Below are positions 26,474 to 35,407 of a stretch of DNA of 64,000 bases, one piece after another. The stretch lies in assembly GCA_030652255.1 (NCBI GenBank), contig JAUSAZ010000001.1, positions 26,549 to 90,548 of the forward strand, in the 5' to 3' direction. Each line of letters starts with the position of its first letter. The first letter of the stretch is position 1. The position numbers and the translations under genes were made by a program. Under the pieces are notes generated by a model. The model worked only from the letters and a program-made list of their open reading frames with translations. It ran no database searches and was not told the origin of the DNA. The DNA comes from Myxococcales bacterium. Lineage in GTDB: Bacteria; Myxococcota_A; Polyangia; Polyangiales; Ga0077539.

Positions 26474-27841
26474 TCAGCGCGGCAGGCGCTGGTAGTAGAT
26501 GCCCCCGTCGGGCTTGCGGTACGCCACGTGTACCGTGCTGGCGTCGGTGACGGCGCTGCAGAACAGGCCGCCCTCGACGTTGGCGTCGACCGAGCGCTCG
26601 GCGGAGGTCCCGTCCGGGCGCACGAGGATGAGACGGAGCTCGGTGGCGGTGACGGGCATGCCGACGCCCGCGTACACGAAGAGCGCGATGGTGCCGTCGG
26701 CGAAGGGCGCGGCGCACCAGTTGTCGGAGGCGTAGCGCACCGGGCCGACGGTGTTCATCGTCCAGGCTGCGGCGCCCTGGCGGAAGACCCGGTAGCGGGT
26801 GGTGTCGCCGAAGCGCCCGGAGGCGTCGGCCGTGACCGTGACGTACCCGCTCGCAAGGCGGAACACGTCGGCGCCCCACACCTCCGTGAGCGACGACCCG
26901 AGGTCGGGGAAGGACCCGATCGCGGTCGCCACCATCGCCGAGCCCGAGCGCGTGCTCAGGTGCGCGACGGTGTCGCTGCCGGAGCCGTCGTCCGCGACGG
27001 TGAAGAGCGTGAGCGGCGCGTCGCCATGGATCGCCGCCGCGATGCGCCCGATGGCGACCCCGAAGGACGAGCCCGACACGCGGGGCGCGAGCTCCTCGTC
27101 GACCACGGCGCCGCCCTCCAGCGCGAGGTGCCGGACGCGCGACGCGATGCCCGTGGCGGGGGTCAGCGGGACCACGACGTGTACGGCGCCCGCGGCGGTG
27201 ACGTGGATGTCCGGGCGCACCGAGGTGTTGTGGTTGACCGAGTGGTCGGCGAGGAGACGGGTCGTCCATGCGCCCGCCGCGCGGGTCGCGGCGAAGAAGC
27301 GGAAGCCGTAGCCCACCCCCGAGCGCGAGAGGTACTGCGCGTAGCCGAGGTGACGAGCCCCCTCGGGGTCGATCGTGTAGCCCATGCGCGACACCGCCGT
27401 GGGGAGCGTATCGACGGTCTCGTGGGTCCAGCCCGTGCCCGCGCGGGTCGAGACCACCACGCGGACCATGGCGCCCTGCTGCGACCCGTACGCGATGCTG
27501 GGCTGGCCGTCGCGGTCGAGCGCGATGGCCGTGGTGCCACCCATCTCCACGGACACCCGCCCCGGCGGGAGCGGCGGCACGTCCGCCGGAGGCACGTCCA
27601 CGCCCACGTCGACCGGCATGGGCGCATCGACGCGGGCCACGTCCACCACCGGACGGTCGATCACCGGCACATCGATCACCGGCACATCGACCACCGGCAC
27701 ATCGATCACAGGCACATCGATCACCGGCGCATCGACCACGGTGACGTCGGTGCGCCCGGCGTCCGCGGGCGGGACCGGATCGGCGCTGCACGCAGCGAGC
27801 AGGGGGATGGTGGCGAGCAGGCGGGACGATCGGGCGCTCAT
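26474..27841 (-). CDS. surface lipoprotein with VIDVP stalk and beta-propeller-like head
   Basis: 455 residues from ATG 27841. Lipobox LLAAC is followed by DVTVVDAPVIDVPVIDVP-type pentapeptide repeats (residues about 30-75), then a head of repeating beta segments with the phrases GQPSIAYGSQ, GYTIDPEGARHLGY, DIHVTAAGAVHVVV and VHVAYRKPDGGIYYQ. These recur like the blades of BNR or other sialidase-like propellers. No catalytic residues are evident. Probably anchored to the outer membrane with the propeller exposed. Function unknown. Confidence 0.78.
   Translation of the reverse strand: MSARSSRLLATIPLLAACSADPVPPADAGRTDVTVVDAPVIDVPVIDVPVVDVPVIDVPVIDRPVVDVARVDAPMPVDVGVDVPPADVPPLPPGRVSVEMGGTTAIALDRDGQPSIAYGSQQGAMVRVVVSTRAGTGWTHETVDTLPTAVSRMGYTIDPEGARHLGYAQYLSRSGVGYGFRFFAATRAAGAWTTRLLADHSVNHNTSVRPDIHVTAAGAVHVVVPLTPATGIASRVRHLALEGGAVVDEELAPRVSGSSFGVAIGRIAAAIHGDAPLTLFTVADDGSGSDTVAHLSTRSGSAMVATAIGSFPDLGSSLTEVWGADVFRLASGYVTVTADASGRFGDTTRYRVFRQGAAAWTMNTVGPVRYASDNWCAAPFADGTIALFVYAGVGMPVTATELRLILVRPDGTSAERSVDANVEGGLFCSAVTDASTVHVAYRKPDGGIYYQRLPR
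27660..27734. repeat. 15-bp tandem repeat encoding VIDVP
   Basis: Five near-identical 15-base units of ATCACCGGCACATCG lie inside the lipoprotein gene at 26474. On the coding strand each unit gives the pentapeptide V-(I/V)-D-V-P. A related array occurs in the Cys-rich lipoprotein at 63341-63490. Confidence 0.85.
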
Positions 27842-27884
27842 CGCGCGGCCATAGACCGGACGCGCGGTGGCGACAAGGCAGCGG

Positions 27885-29924
27885 TCAGCGCGGGGCGAGA
27901 GAGACGCCGCGGAAGACCGTGTTGGTCGCCGCGGTGCGCAGGGCGGTGGCGGTGATGGACGCGGGCGAGGTGCCGTCGTCGACGAAGCGCACGACGCGCG
28001 ACGGGCTCTCGGAGGTTCCCACGAGCAGCGTGACGTTGGCCCCGGAGACGAAGCCGGTGACCGAGCGGCAGCCGCCGGTGAGGCCGGCGCTGAGGGTGGC
28101 GGTGAGGGTCCAGGTGCCGACGCCGAGGGTCCACTTGCGCACGCCGCCGCCGCTCGCCACGGCGCGGTCGTCGCACTGGTAGATCACGTCGATGCCCGCG
28201 GTGGCGTCGCGGTCGAAGGCGACGAAGCCGTAGGGCGACGGGGTCGGCGTGGCGGTCGTGGGGAAGCCCGGCAGCAGCGTGGTGGTCGTGCCGTCGACGC
28301 GGAACACCCCGTACTGCCCGCCCGCCCCGACGGCGCCGAAGACCGTGCCGTCGTACAGGGCCACGAAGCGGCCGTTGGAGGGCGTCGTGAACACCGGCGT
28401 CGAGGCGCTCGCGCCGAGGGGCGCGTAGACGATCGAGCCGGAGCCCGACGCGCTGCCCGCGGCCCAGAACGACGCGCCGTCGGCGGAGGCCGCGGCCCGG
28501 AGGTTGTTGCCCGAGAACGCGGCGCCGAGCGTGGTGCTGGTGTCGATGGCCCCGTCCGCGGCGATGCGCGCCACGACCCGCGGAACCGCCGACGAGGCGG
28601 TGCCCGTCACCGAGGCCACGCCCGGGAGTGCGCCGTACCCGCCGAGCACCACGAAGCGGCGGTCGAGGCTGCGGGTGAGCTGCCCGTCGCTGGTCGCGGT
28701 GCCCGAGATGGTGAGCGGTCGGTTGGCGCCCGACGCCGCCGTGGGCAGCGCGATGGAGGCCCCGGCCATGGTGCCGTCGCTGATGCGCAGGCGGTCGATG
28801 AACGCAGGCGTGGAGGCGTTGGTCAGCGCGGCGGTCCCCGCGCCTACGCGGAGCACCCACAGCTCCGTGGGCGCGGGCTCGGCGCCCGCGTCGAGCGCGG
28901 CGCCGTCGACGGGCGCGAGCACCACGTCCGGGGCCGGGGCGTCGGGGCTCCCCGCGTCGCCGACGCCGCCGTCCATCGTCCCCGCGTCGGTGCCCCCGGC
29001 GTCCGGGGCGCCGGCGTCGGTCACGTCGGGGCAGGCGCCGAGGGCGATGTCCGCCGCGGTCCAGGCGTTGACCTGCACCTGCGCGTTGAAGCGCCAGAGC
29101 GGCGCGGTCACGGTGAAGGTGCACCCGCTCCGGAGCACGAGCGAGGCGCGCACCGCCGCGGCCACCCGGACGCGCAGGTTGCTCATCGCGGCGCCGACCC
29201 CCGCGGTGGTGATCTGCGCCGACTCGAAGCCGGTGCCCGCGGACGCGAAGTTGCCCGCGACGGTGCCCTGCACCCGCACCAGCTCGTGCTCGTAGTCCCC
29301 GATCGCGGTCACGAGGTCGGCCTGGGCGGAGAGGTCCTGCCGCAGGCCGTCGAGCGCCGTCCCGGTGCCGGTGCGCTGATACCCGCTGAGGGCGGTGATC
29401 CATCGCGCGCCCGCGCGCAGCTCACCGCGGGTGGCGGTGAAGGCCACGCGGTCGCCCGCCTGGGGCGCGGGCGAGAGGCTCGCCGGATCGACCGCCACGA
29501 AGATCGCCGGCCCGGTCATCCCCGTCTGGACGAAGAAGCCCGCGGGGTCGTTGCTCGACACGCCGCCGTCGCTGCCCGGCGTCGCCGCCACGGTGCGGGT
29601 GACCACCAGGTCGGAGAGCGCCGCGGTCAGGGTGACCGGCGCCGTGCCGGTGATCGCCGCGCGCACCGCCGCGAGGCTCCCGCCGGTCGCCGGGACGTCG
29701 AGGTCCACGGGCACGTCGGCGGCACCCGCGTCGGGCGCGTCGGGCGCGTCGGGGCGGTCGGGCGCGGGCACGTCCGGACGGTCGGGCGCAGGCGCGTCGG
29801 GGCGGTCGACGCCGACGTCGATCACCGGCCCGGAGTCCTGGTCCCCGGGGCCGACGGGCGCGGGATCGGAGCTGCACCCGGTGGCCACCGCGGCCGCGAG
29901 CCACCAATTCATTCGTTGACGCAT
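27885..29924 (-). CDS. large surface lipoprotein with Asp/Pro linkers and two beta domains
   Basis: 679 residues from ATG 29924, ahead of the lipobox AAAVATGC. A linker rich in DAPAPDRPDVPAPDRPDAP leads to a first domain (about 95-310) that resembles OB-fold-like surface domains (GDRVAFTATRGEL, VRVQGTVAGNFAS). A second linker rich in Asp/Ala/Gly (about 315-355) is followed by a beta-propeller-like head (WVLRVGAGTAAL, VVARIAADGAIDTSTT, GRFVALYDGTVFGAVG, YGVFRVDGTTTTL). No enzymatic motif. It is a same-strand neighbour of the VIDVP lipoprotein, 43 bases apart, suggesting a surface pair. Confidence 0.75.
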   Translation of the reverse strand: MRQRMNWWLAAAVATGCSSDPAPVGPGDQDSGPVIDVGVDRPDAPAPDRPDVPAPDRPDAPDAPDAGAADVPVDLDVPATGGSLAAVRAAITGTAPVTLTAALSDLVVTRTVAATPGSDGGVSSNDPAGFFVQTGMTGPAIFVAVDPASLSPAPQAGDRVAFTATRGELRAGARWITALSGYQRTGTGTALDGLRQDLSAQADLVTAIGDYEHELVRVQGTVAGNFASAGTGFESAQITTAGVGAAMSNLRVRVAAAVRASLVLRSGCTFTVTAPLWRFNAQVQVNAWTAADIALGACPDVTDAGAPDAGGTDAGTMDGGVGDAGSPDAPAPDVVLAPVDGAALDAGAEPAPTELWVLRVGAGTAALTNASTPAFIDRLRISDGTMAGASIALPTAASGANRPLTISGTATSDGQLTRSLDRRFVVLGGYGALPGVASVTGTASSAVPRVVARIAADGAIDTSTTLGAAFSGNNLRAAASADGASFWAAGSASGSGSIVYAPLGASASTPVFTTPSNGRFVALYDGTVFGAVGAGGQYGVFRVDGTTTTLLPGFPTTATPTPSPYGFVAFDRDATAGIDVIYQCDDRAVASGGGVRKWTLGVGTWTLTATLSAGLTGGCRSVTGFVSGANVTLLVGTSESPSRVVRFVDDGTSPASITATALRTAATNTVFRGVSLAPR

Positions 29925-29990
29925 CACTCGTGTCTCCACTTCGACGTGAGGGTCTCAAGCCAGCGCGTCGCCGTCCAAGGGGATCGGGGC

Positions 29991-30380
29991 TCAGCGCTGG
30001 CGGTCGGCGAGCACCCGGCCGACGTGCTCGATGACGTCCGAGGTGGCGTAGGGCTTGATGAAGTACCCCGCCACGTTGGCGTACCGGTGGCCGTGGTCGA
30101 AGTCCTCCCGCGACCCCTTGGCGGTGAAGATGATCACCGGGATGTGCCGCAGCGCCGGGTCTTCGAGGAGGGCGTTGCAGATGTCCCAGCCGTCGATGCC
30201 CGGGAGCATCACGTCGAGCAGCACCAGGTCGGGGAGGTGCTGCCGGACGGCGGCGAGCCCGGCGCGACCGTCGTACGCGGCCAGGGCCCGGTAGCCCGCG
30301 CGGACGAGGTTGTACTGGAGCAGGTCATTGACCTCCTCCTGGTCTTCGACGACGAGGATCGTGGGCGGGGTCGCGGTCAT
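29991..30380 (-). CDS. single-domain response regulator
   Basis: 129 residues from ATG 30380, overlapping the kinase stop as ATGA. A complete receiver: acidic pair in ILVVEDQEEV, phosphoacceptor Asp in DLVLLDVMLPGIDG, Thr in IIFTAKG and Lys in FIKPYA. There is no output domain, so it probably acts by protein contact or as a relay. The cognate kinase is the gene it overlaps. Confidence 0.9.
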   Translation of the reverse strand: MTATPPTILVVEDQEEVNDLLQYNLVRAGYRALAAYDGRAGLAAVRQHLPDLVLLDVMLPGIDGWDICNALLEDPALRHIPVIIFTAKGSREDFDHGHRYANVAGYFIKPYATSDVIEHVGRVLADRQR

Positions 30381-31909
30381 TCCTGGCTCTCCGTCGTTGG
30401 GGGATTGCTGGAGCGGGTCGCGAGCGGCGACGGGCTCGCGCCCGGCAGCTCGATGAGAAACAACGTGCCCTTGCCGTGGGAGCTCGTGACCTTGATGCGC
30501 CCGCCGTGCGACTCGATGATCTGTCGCACGATCGCGAGCCCGAGTCCGGTGCCCCCGGCGAGCGGGGAGCGGGCCGTCTCCACGCGGTAGAAGCGGTCGA
30601 AGAGGTGCGGCAGGTGCTCCGGCGGGACCCCCTGCCCCGTGTCGGCCACGGTGACCTCCACGTGCCCGCGCGTCGAGAGGGCGGAGAGCGTCACCGCGCC
30701 CCCGCGGGGCGTGTAGCGCAGGGCGTTGTCCACGAGGTTCATGAACACCTGCACCAGGCGGTCGCGGTCGCCCCGCACCGAGAGCGCGCGGTCGGACACG
30801 CGCACGTCCAGCGCGACGCCGAGGTCGGCGGCCCGCGCGGCGTTGGTGAGCGCCACCTCGTCGAGCACCTCCGCGAGGCTCAGGGGCGTGAGCGCCGGGA
30901 CGTAGTGGCCGCTCTCGATCTGCGCGAGGTCGAGCAGCTGCGTGACCATGCGGGCGAGCCGGTCGGTCTGCGTGAGGATGCGCGGGAGGTAGCGCTCGCG
31001 CAGGCTGGTGTCGCTGTCGCCGTACTTCAAGATCGTCTCGGCCATGCTGCGGATCGCCGTGAGGGGCGTGCGCAGCTCGTGCGAGACGTCCGAGACGTAC
31101 CGCCGCCGCAGGCCCTCGAGCACCTCCAGCCGGGAGGTCATGTGGTTGAGCGTCCGGGCCAGCTGGGTGATCTCCTCGGGCCCGCGGACCTCCACCCGGT
31201 GCGAGAGGTCGCCCCCCGCGATGCGCTCGGCGTCGCGCTGCAGCCGCTCGGCCGGACGCACGATGCTGGCGGCGAAGGCGACGGTGCACAGCCCGATCGC
31301 GAGCGTGTAGAGCAGCACCGCCACCAGGAGGGTCTGGCGCAGCTGCGCCACGCGCTTGCGCAGGCTCGTGAGGGTGTGGGCCACGCGCACCACCCCGGTC
31401 ACCTGGCCGCCGTACCAGGCCGGGACGTTCACGTACATCGTGTCTTCGTTGACGAAGTTGGGCGAGCGCCACACCGTCGCGTTGCTGCGGCCGCTGAGCG
31501 CGGTGCGCATCCCCGGTCGGCGGGTGTCGTCGATGGGCGCGCCGACCCCTTCGCCCACCGACGAGGCGCGCACGACGCCCCGCGCGTCGGCGATGGTGAT
31601 CCGCGCGTCGGAGCGGCGCCGCCAGCGGCTGGCGATGGCCTCCGGGCTGAAGGCGCCGTCGGGCAGGTGGCCGGTGGCGACGGCGGCCAGCGAGGGCGCG
31701 ACCGTGTCGGCCATGAGCAGGGCCTGGGCCGCGATGTCCGCCTCGAGCTGCTGGAGGTAGAAGCGCCAGAGCACGGAGCTCGCCGCCAGCGTGAACACCA
31801 GCAGTGGCAGCGCGAGGATGAGCAGGCTGCCCGTGATCATCCTGCGGCGGATCGAGCGCGTCAGGCCGAGCAGCGGACCCCTCGGCGCGGACGATGCGTC
31901 AACGGGCAT
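30377..31909 (-). CDS. membrane sensor histidine kinase with HAMP domain
   Basis: 510 residues from ATG 31909. The layout is classical: TM1 (about 25-45), an extracytoplasmic sensor of about 130 residues, TM2, HAMP (SIVRPAERLQRDAERIAGG), HisKA with SDVSHELRTPLTAI, and HATPase_c with NLVDNALRYTP (N box), VADTGQGVP (G1) and GGTGLGLAIV (G2). It is PhoR/ResE-like. The partner is the single receiver coupled by ATGA. The sigma-factor gene lies 87 bases upstream on the same strand. Confidence 0.92.
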   Translation of the reverse strand: MPVDASSAPRGPLLGLTRSIRRRMITGSLLILALPLLVFTLAASSVLWRFYLQQLEADIAAQALLMADTVAPSLAAVATGHLPDGAFSPEAIASRWRRRSDARITIADARGVVRASSVGEGVGAPIDDTRRPGMRTALSGRSNATVWRSPNFVNEDTMYVNVPAWYGGQVTGVVRVAHTLTSLRKRVAQLRQTLLVAVLLYTLAIGLCTVAFAASIVRPAERLQRDAERIAGGDLSHRVEVRGPEEITQLARTLNHMTSRLEVLEGLRRRYVSDVSHELRTPLTAIRSMAETILKYGDSDTSLRERYLPRILTQTDRLARMVTQLLDLAQIESGHYVPALTPLSLAEVLDEVALTNAARAADLGVALDVRVSDRALSVRGDRDRLVQVFMNLVDNALRYTPRGGAVTLSALSTRGHVEVTVADTGQGVPPEHLPHLFDRFYRVETARSPLAGGTGLGLAIVRQIIESHGGRIKVTSSHGKGTLFLIELPGASPSPLATRSSNPPTTESQE

Positions 31910-31996
31910 GGCCCGTTGCGTGGTGTGACACTCCCCCCCCGTCAAGTGCGGCGACTCGTCCCCACCGAAGGCGCCGTGGCGCTGGAGAGGGAGAGC

Positions 31997-32575
31997 CTAC
32001 GAGCCGCCGCAGCCGGTGGACGGGGCGCCGGGGCCGCGGGGCGTGCACCCGATGACGTGCCCTCGCGGGTCGAGCGCGACCTCGCAGCACGCGAGGAGCA
32101 TCTCGCGCAGCCGGTCGCGCCCGCGCTGCACCCGGGACTTCATGCCCGAGAGCGACACCCCGGCCATGTCCGCCGCGGCCTTCTGGGGGAGGCCCTCGAG
32201 CTCGGTGAGGGTGATCGCCTCGCGGTAGGGCGACGGGAGCCGCGCCACGAAGGGCGCGATGCACCGGCACGCCTCCGCGGCGGCGTCGCCCTCGTCCTCC
32301 GCCGGGGGCTCGTCGATCACCTCGTCGGGCTCGGCGCCGGACGCGAGCGGCTGCCGGGCGCGGCGGCGGTGGTGGTCGGCGATGGCGCTGCGCGCGACCT
32401 GGTACACCCAGGGGCCCAATCGCTCGCCGTCGCGCAGCGAGGCGACGTTCGCCTGGATGCGCAGGAAGACGTCCTGCAGGACGTCGTCGGCGTCCGCGGG
32501 CGCCACGCGCCGGGCCACGAAGGGCCGCAGCTGCTTCGTGAGCTCGCCCCAGCCGCAGGCGCCCGCGTCGATCAT
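31997..32575 (-). CDS. sigZ: ECF sigma factor, SigZ-like, with Cys-rich tail
   Basis: 192 residues from ATG 32575, one base after the arsM stop. Region 2 (DADDVLQDVFLRIQANV, WVYQVARSAIADHHRRR) and region 4 (LPSPYREAITLTELEGLPQKAAADMAGVS, MKSRVQRGRDRLREM) are intact. The C-terminus adds about 35 residues with four cysteines (LLACCEVALDPRGHVIGC, TGCGGS), a tail known from SigZ-type factors. No anti-sigma gene is next to it, so the tail may itself sense thiol-reactive metal or arsenic. That is inference from the arsM linkage. Confidence 0.85.
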   Translation of the reverse strand: MIDAGACGWGELTKQLRPFVARRVAPADADDVLQDVFLRIQANVASLRDGERLGPWVYQVARSAIADHHRRRARQPLASGAEPDEVIDEPPAEDEGDAAAEACRCIAPFVARLPSPYREAITLTELEGLPQKAAADMAGVSLSGMKSRVQRGRDRLREMLLACCEVALDPRGHVIGCTPRGPGAPSTGCGGS

Positions 32576-32576
32576 C

Positions 32577-33407
32577 TCAGCCCTCCCCGCCCGGCGCGCA
32601 GCAGCCCGGAGCGCAGCACGACGTCGCCCGGGGGCGCACCGCCTCGATGGTCGCCGAGGCCACGTAGTCCTCCGCGCCGGTGCCCGGAAACCACTCGCGG
32701 ATGAAGGCCCGGCTCTCGGGCCTCACCACCACGCGCACCTCCGTGAGCCCGGCCGCCCGCAGCAGCTCCGCGACCTCGTCGACCGTCGCGGCGCCCGCCA
32801 CGCAGCCCGCGTGCAGGGCGATCTCCTGGCGCATCGCCTCGGGCAGCGGCGCCGTCGCGACCACGTCGGCGATGGCGATGCGCCCGCCGGGCTTGAGCGC
32901 CCGCGCGGCCTCGCGGAAGACCGCCGGCTTGTCGGGGGAGAGGTTGACCACGCAGTTGGAGAGGATGACATCGACCTCGCCGTCGGCGACGGGCAGCCGC
33001 TCGATCTCCCCGAGGCGAAACTCCACGTTGGCGGCCCCGACGCGCGCCGCGTTGGCCCGCGCCTTCTCGATCATCGCGGGGGTCATGTCGACCCCGATGA
33101 CCCTCCCCCCGGGGCCGACCTGGCGGGCCGCCAGGAAGCAGTCGAAGCCCGCGCCGCTCCCGAGGTCGAGCACCGTCTCGCCGACCCGCAGCGACGCGAT
33201 CGCCTGCGGGTTGCCGCACCCGAGGCCGAGGTTCGCCCCCTCGGGCGCCGCCGCGAGGTCACCCGGCGCGTAGCCGAGGGCCAGCGAGGCCTCCGGGTCG
33301 GGGCCGCAGCCGGCGCCCGGCGAGCAGCACCCGCTGGCGCCGCAGGCCACCGCGGCGTAGTGGTCGCGCACCTCGCGCCGGATCTCTTCTGCCGTTCTCT
33401 CGCTCAT
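32577..33407 (-). CDS. arsM: arsenite S-adenosylmethionine methyltransferase
   Basis: 276 residues. SAM motif I is VLDLGSGAGFDCFLAAR. The conserved arsenite-binding cysteines appear in NLGLGCGNPQ, LSNCVVNLSPDK and HAGCVAGA, with additional Cys clusters at both ends (CGASGCCSPGAGCG and SCCAPGCCAPG). The enzyme methylates As(III) to mono-, di- and trimethyl arsenicals in the cytoplasm. It is first in a same-strand run with the SigZ-like factor. No ArsR, ArsB or ArsC is adjacent; the ArsB/NhaD-like permease at 18241 is far away. Confidence 0.92.
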   Translation of the reverse strand: MSERTAEEIRREVRDHYAAVACGASGCCSPGAGCGPDPEASLALGYAPGDLAAAPEGANLGLGCGNPQAIASLRVGETVLDLGSGAGFDCFLAARQVGPGGRVIGVDMTPAMIEKARANAARVGAANVEFRLGEIERLPVADGEVDVILSNCVVNLSPDKPAVFREAARALKPGGRIAIADVVATAPLPEAMRQEIALHAGCVAGAATVDEVAELLRAAGLTEVRVVVRPESRAFIREWFPGTGAEDYVASATIEAVRPRATSCCAPGCCAPGGEG

Positions 33408-33619
33408 GGGTCGTCTCTCCTTCTGTAGTGTCCGGGTGGCGGCGGGTCACATGATGTGTCGCCGTCCCCCACGAAGACGCCGGGGCCGTCGGCAGGACGC
33501 AGGGAATCGTCCGGACGCCGTCGGGGGCTGTCCATCGCGGCCGGAGCGACGATATGATCGCGGGCGAACGAGCAGCGCGTGTCGGGTGCGCGTGTCGTGT
33601 ACCGCCAAAGCGAGACTCC

Positions 33620-35350
33620 ATGTCACCAGCGCCGGGTATCAAGCCAGCTTCCAGCACGAGTTCGAGCTCCCACCTCCGGGTCGCGCCGACGTCGCGTCGC
33701 GTCGCGAACATCATCGTCGACACGCTGCGCGAGCTCGGGGTCACCAACTACTTCGGCATCCCGGGCGGGGCGATCTCGCCCATCTACGACGCCCTCATGG
33801 ACACGCCGGGCGTCCGGGTGCTGCACAACCGCCACGAGACGGGCGCCCTCTTCATGGCCGCGGGGTGCTCGCTGCTGGGCAAGACCCCCTGCGTGCTGGT
33901 CACCTCGGGACCGGGGCTCACCAACGCCATCACCGGCCTCGCGTCGGCCTTCGCCGACAGCGTGCCGCTCGTGGTCATCGGCGGCGAGGTGGCCCGGAAG
34001 AACTTCGGGCGCGGCGCGCTCCAGGAGGGCTCGAAGTACGAGCTCGACCTGCAGGCCATGGTGCGCTCGGTCACCAAGTACTCGGCCACCATCATGAACC
34101 CCCGGAGCGCGGCGGCGGTCGTGCGGCGCGCGGTGGGCACTGCGCTCTCGGGCCGCCGGGGGCCGGTGTTCCTGTCGCTGCCCATCGACGTGGCGAGCGA
34201 GAGCGTGGTGCCCTCGGTGAGCTCGTCGCAGGTCTCGACCAGCTTCGTGCTCGACGAGCAGCTCGTCGAGCGCGCGGCCAAGGCCCTGATGACCGCCCGC
34301 AAGGGGCTCATCCTGGTGGGCTCCGGCGCCCGCCACCCGATGGCCGTCACGCAGGTGCGCATCCTGGCCGAGATGCTCCAGATGCCCGTGGCCACGACGC
34401 CGAAGGGCAAGGGGCTCTTCCCCGAGCGCAACCAGCTCTCCCTCGGGGTCTTCGGCTACGGCGGCCACCTCTCGGCCAACAGCTACATCCAGGCCGCGCC
34501 GGACGTCATCCTCGCCATCGGGTGCGGCCTCGGCGAGACCGCCACCAACAGCTGGAACCCCACCCTCCAGCCCACCGGGACCTTCATCCAGATCGACATC
34601 GACGGCTCGCAGATCGGCAAGAACTACCACGTCGACCTCGGGCTCGTCGGCGCCGCCCACCAGGTGCTCCCGAGCATCATCTCGCGGCTGCGCTCGCGCC
34701 CGATGGGCCCCACCGGGTCGCGCATCGTCTACCACGCGCCCGAAGACGCGCTCGAAGAGCGCCCGGTGTTGCACCCCGCCCGGGTGATGTCCCTGCTCCA
34801 GCAGTGCTTCCCCACGGACACGATCTTCACGTCGGACATCGGCGAGCACCTGATGTTCGCGCTGCACTACCTCAAGGTCGACATGCCCGACGGCTTCCTC
34901 GCGGGCATCGGCCTCGGGTCCATGGGCTCGGGCATCGGCATGGCGGTGGGCGCGAAGTACGCGTCGCCGGAGCGCCCGGTGGTGTCCATCTGCGGCGACT
35001 ACGGGTTCCAGATGTTCGGCATGGAGCTCAACACCTGCGTCCAGTACAACATCGGCGTCGTGTTCGCGGTGCTCAACGACGGGCGCATGCGCATGGTCGA
35101 GGCGGGCTTCGAGCGCGTGTACGGGCGGCACCTGTCGGTCGACGGCCCGGCGGTGGACTTCGCCGCGCTGGCGAGCGCCCACGGCGCCGTCGGGGTGGTC
35201 ATCCGCACCGCCGAAGACTTCGCGAAGCTCGGGCCCGAGGTGTTCCAGGGCGTCAAGCCGGTGGTGCTCGACATCCGCACCGACCCGGGGGTGATGTTCG
35301 CCAACGACGGGCGCAACCAGCAGCTCAGCAACTTCACCGGCAAGGGCTGA
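33620..35350 (+). CDS. acetolactate synthase-family TPP enzyme
   Basis: 576 residues from ATG 33620; an upstream frame to 33554 looks non-coding. All three domains of the family are present: the N-terminal Pyr domain with catalytic Glu in HNRHETGALFMAAG and TSGPGLTNAITGL, the central domain (ILVGSGARHP), and the C-terminal PP domain with metal/TPP motif GDYGFQMFGMELNTC...NDGRM. The nearest familiar reaction is condensation of two pyruvates, but there is no regulatory subunit nearby and the neighbours are signalling genes, so the substrate may differ. A hybrid kinase follows 57 bases downstream with GGAGGA before its start. Confidence 0.82.
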   Translation: MSPAPGIKPASSTSSSSHLRVAPTSRRVANIIVDTLRELGVTNYFGIPGGAISPIYDALMDTPGVRVLHNRHETGALFMAAGCSLLGKTPCVLVTSGPGLTNAITGLASAFADSVPLVVIGGEVARKNFGRGALQEGSKYELDLQAMVRSVTKYSATIMNPRSAAAVVRRAVGTALSGRRGPVFLSLPIDVASESVVPSVSSSQVSTSFVLDEQLVERAAKALMTARKGLILVGSGARHPMAVTQVRILAEMLQMPVATTPKGKGLFPERNQLSLGVFGYGGHLSANSYIQAAPDVILAIGCGLGETATNSWNPTLQPTGTFIQIDIDGSQIGKNYHVDLGLVGAAHQVLPSIISRLRSRPMGPTGSRIVYHAPEDALEERPVLHPARVMSLLQQCFPTDTIFTSDIGEHLMFALHYLKVDMPDGFLAGIGLGSMGSGIGMAVGAKYASPERPVVSICGDYGFQMFGMELNTCVQYNIGVVFAVLNDGRMRMVEAGFERVYGRHLSVDGPAVDFAALASAHGAVGVVIRTAEDFAKLGPEVFQGVKPVVLDIRTDPGVMFANDGRNQQLSNFTGKG

Positions 35351-35407
35351 CGTTCCCTTGCGCGCCGCCGCCCCCATGATCCCGCACGACCCGCATCGGA
35401 GGACCAC

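Noticed and set aside
31997..33407. Complete ars resistance operon
   Set aside because: No ArsR, ArsC or arsenite pump is adjacent. Only ArsM with a sigma factor is supported, and the ArsB/NhaD-like permease at 18241 cannot be assigned to arsenite.
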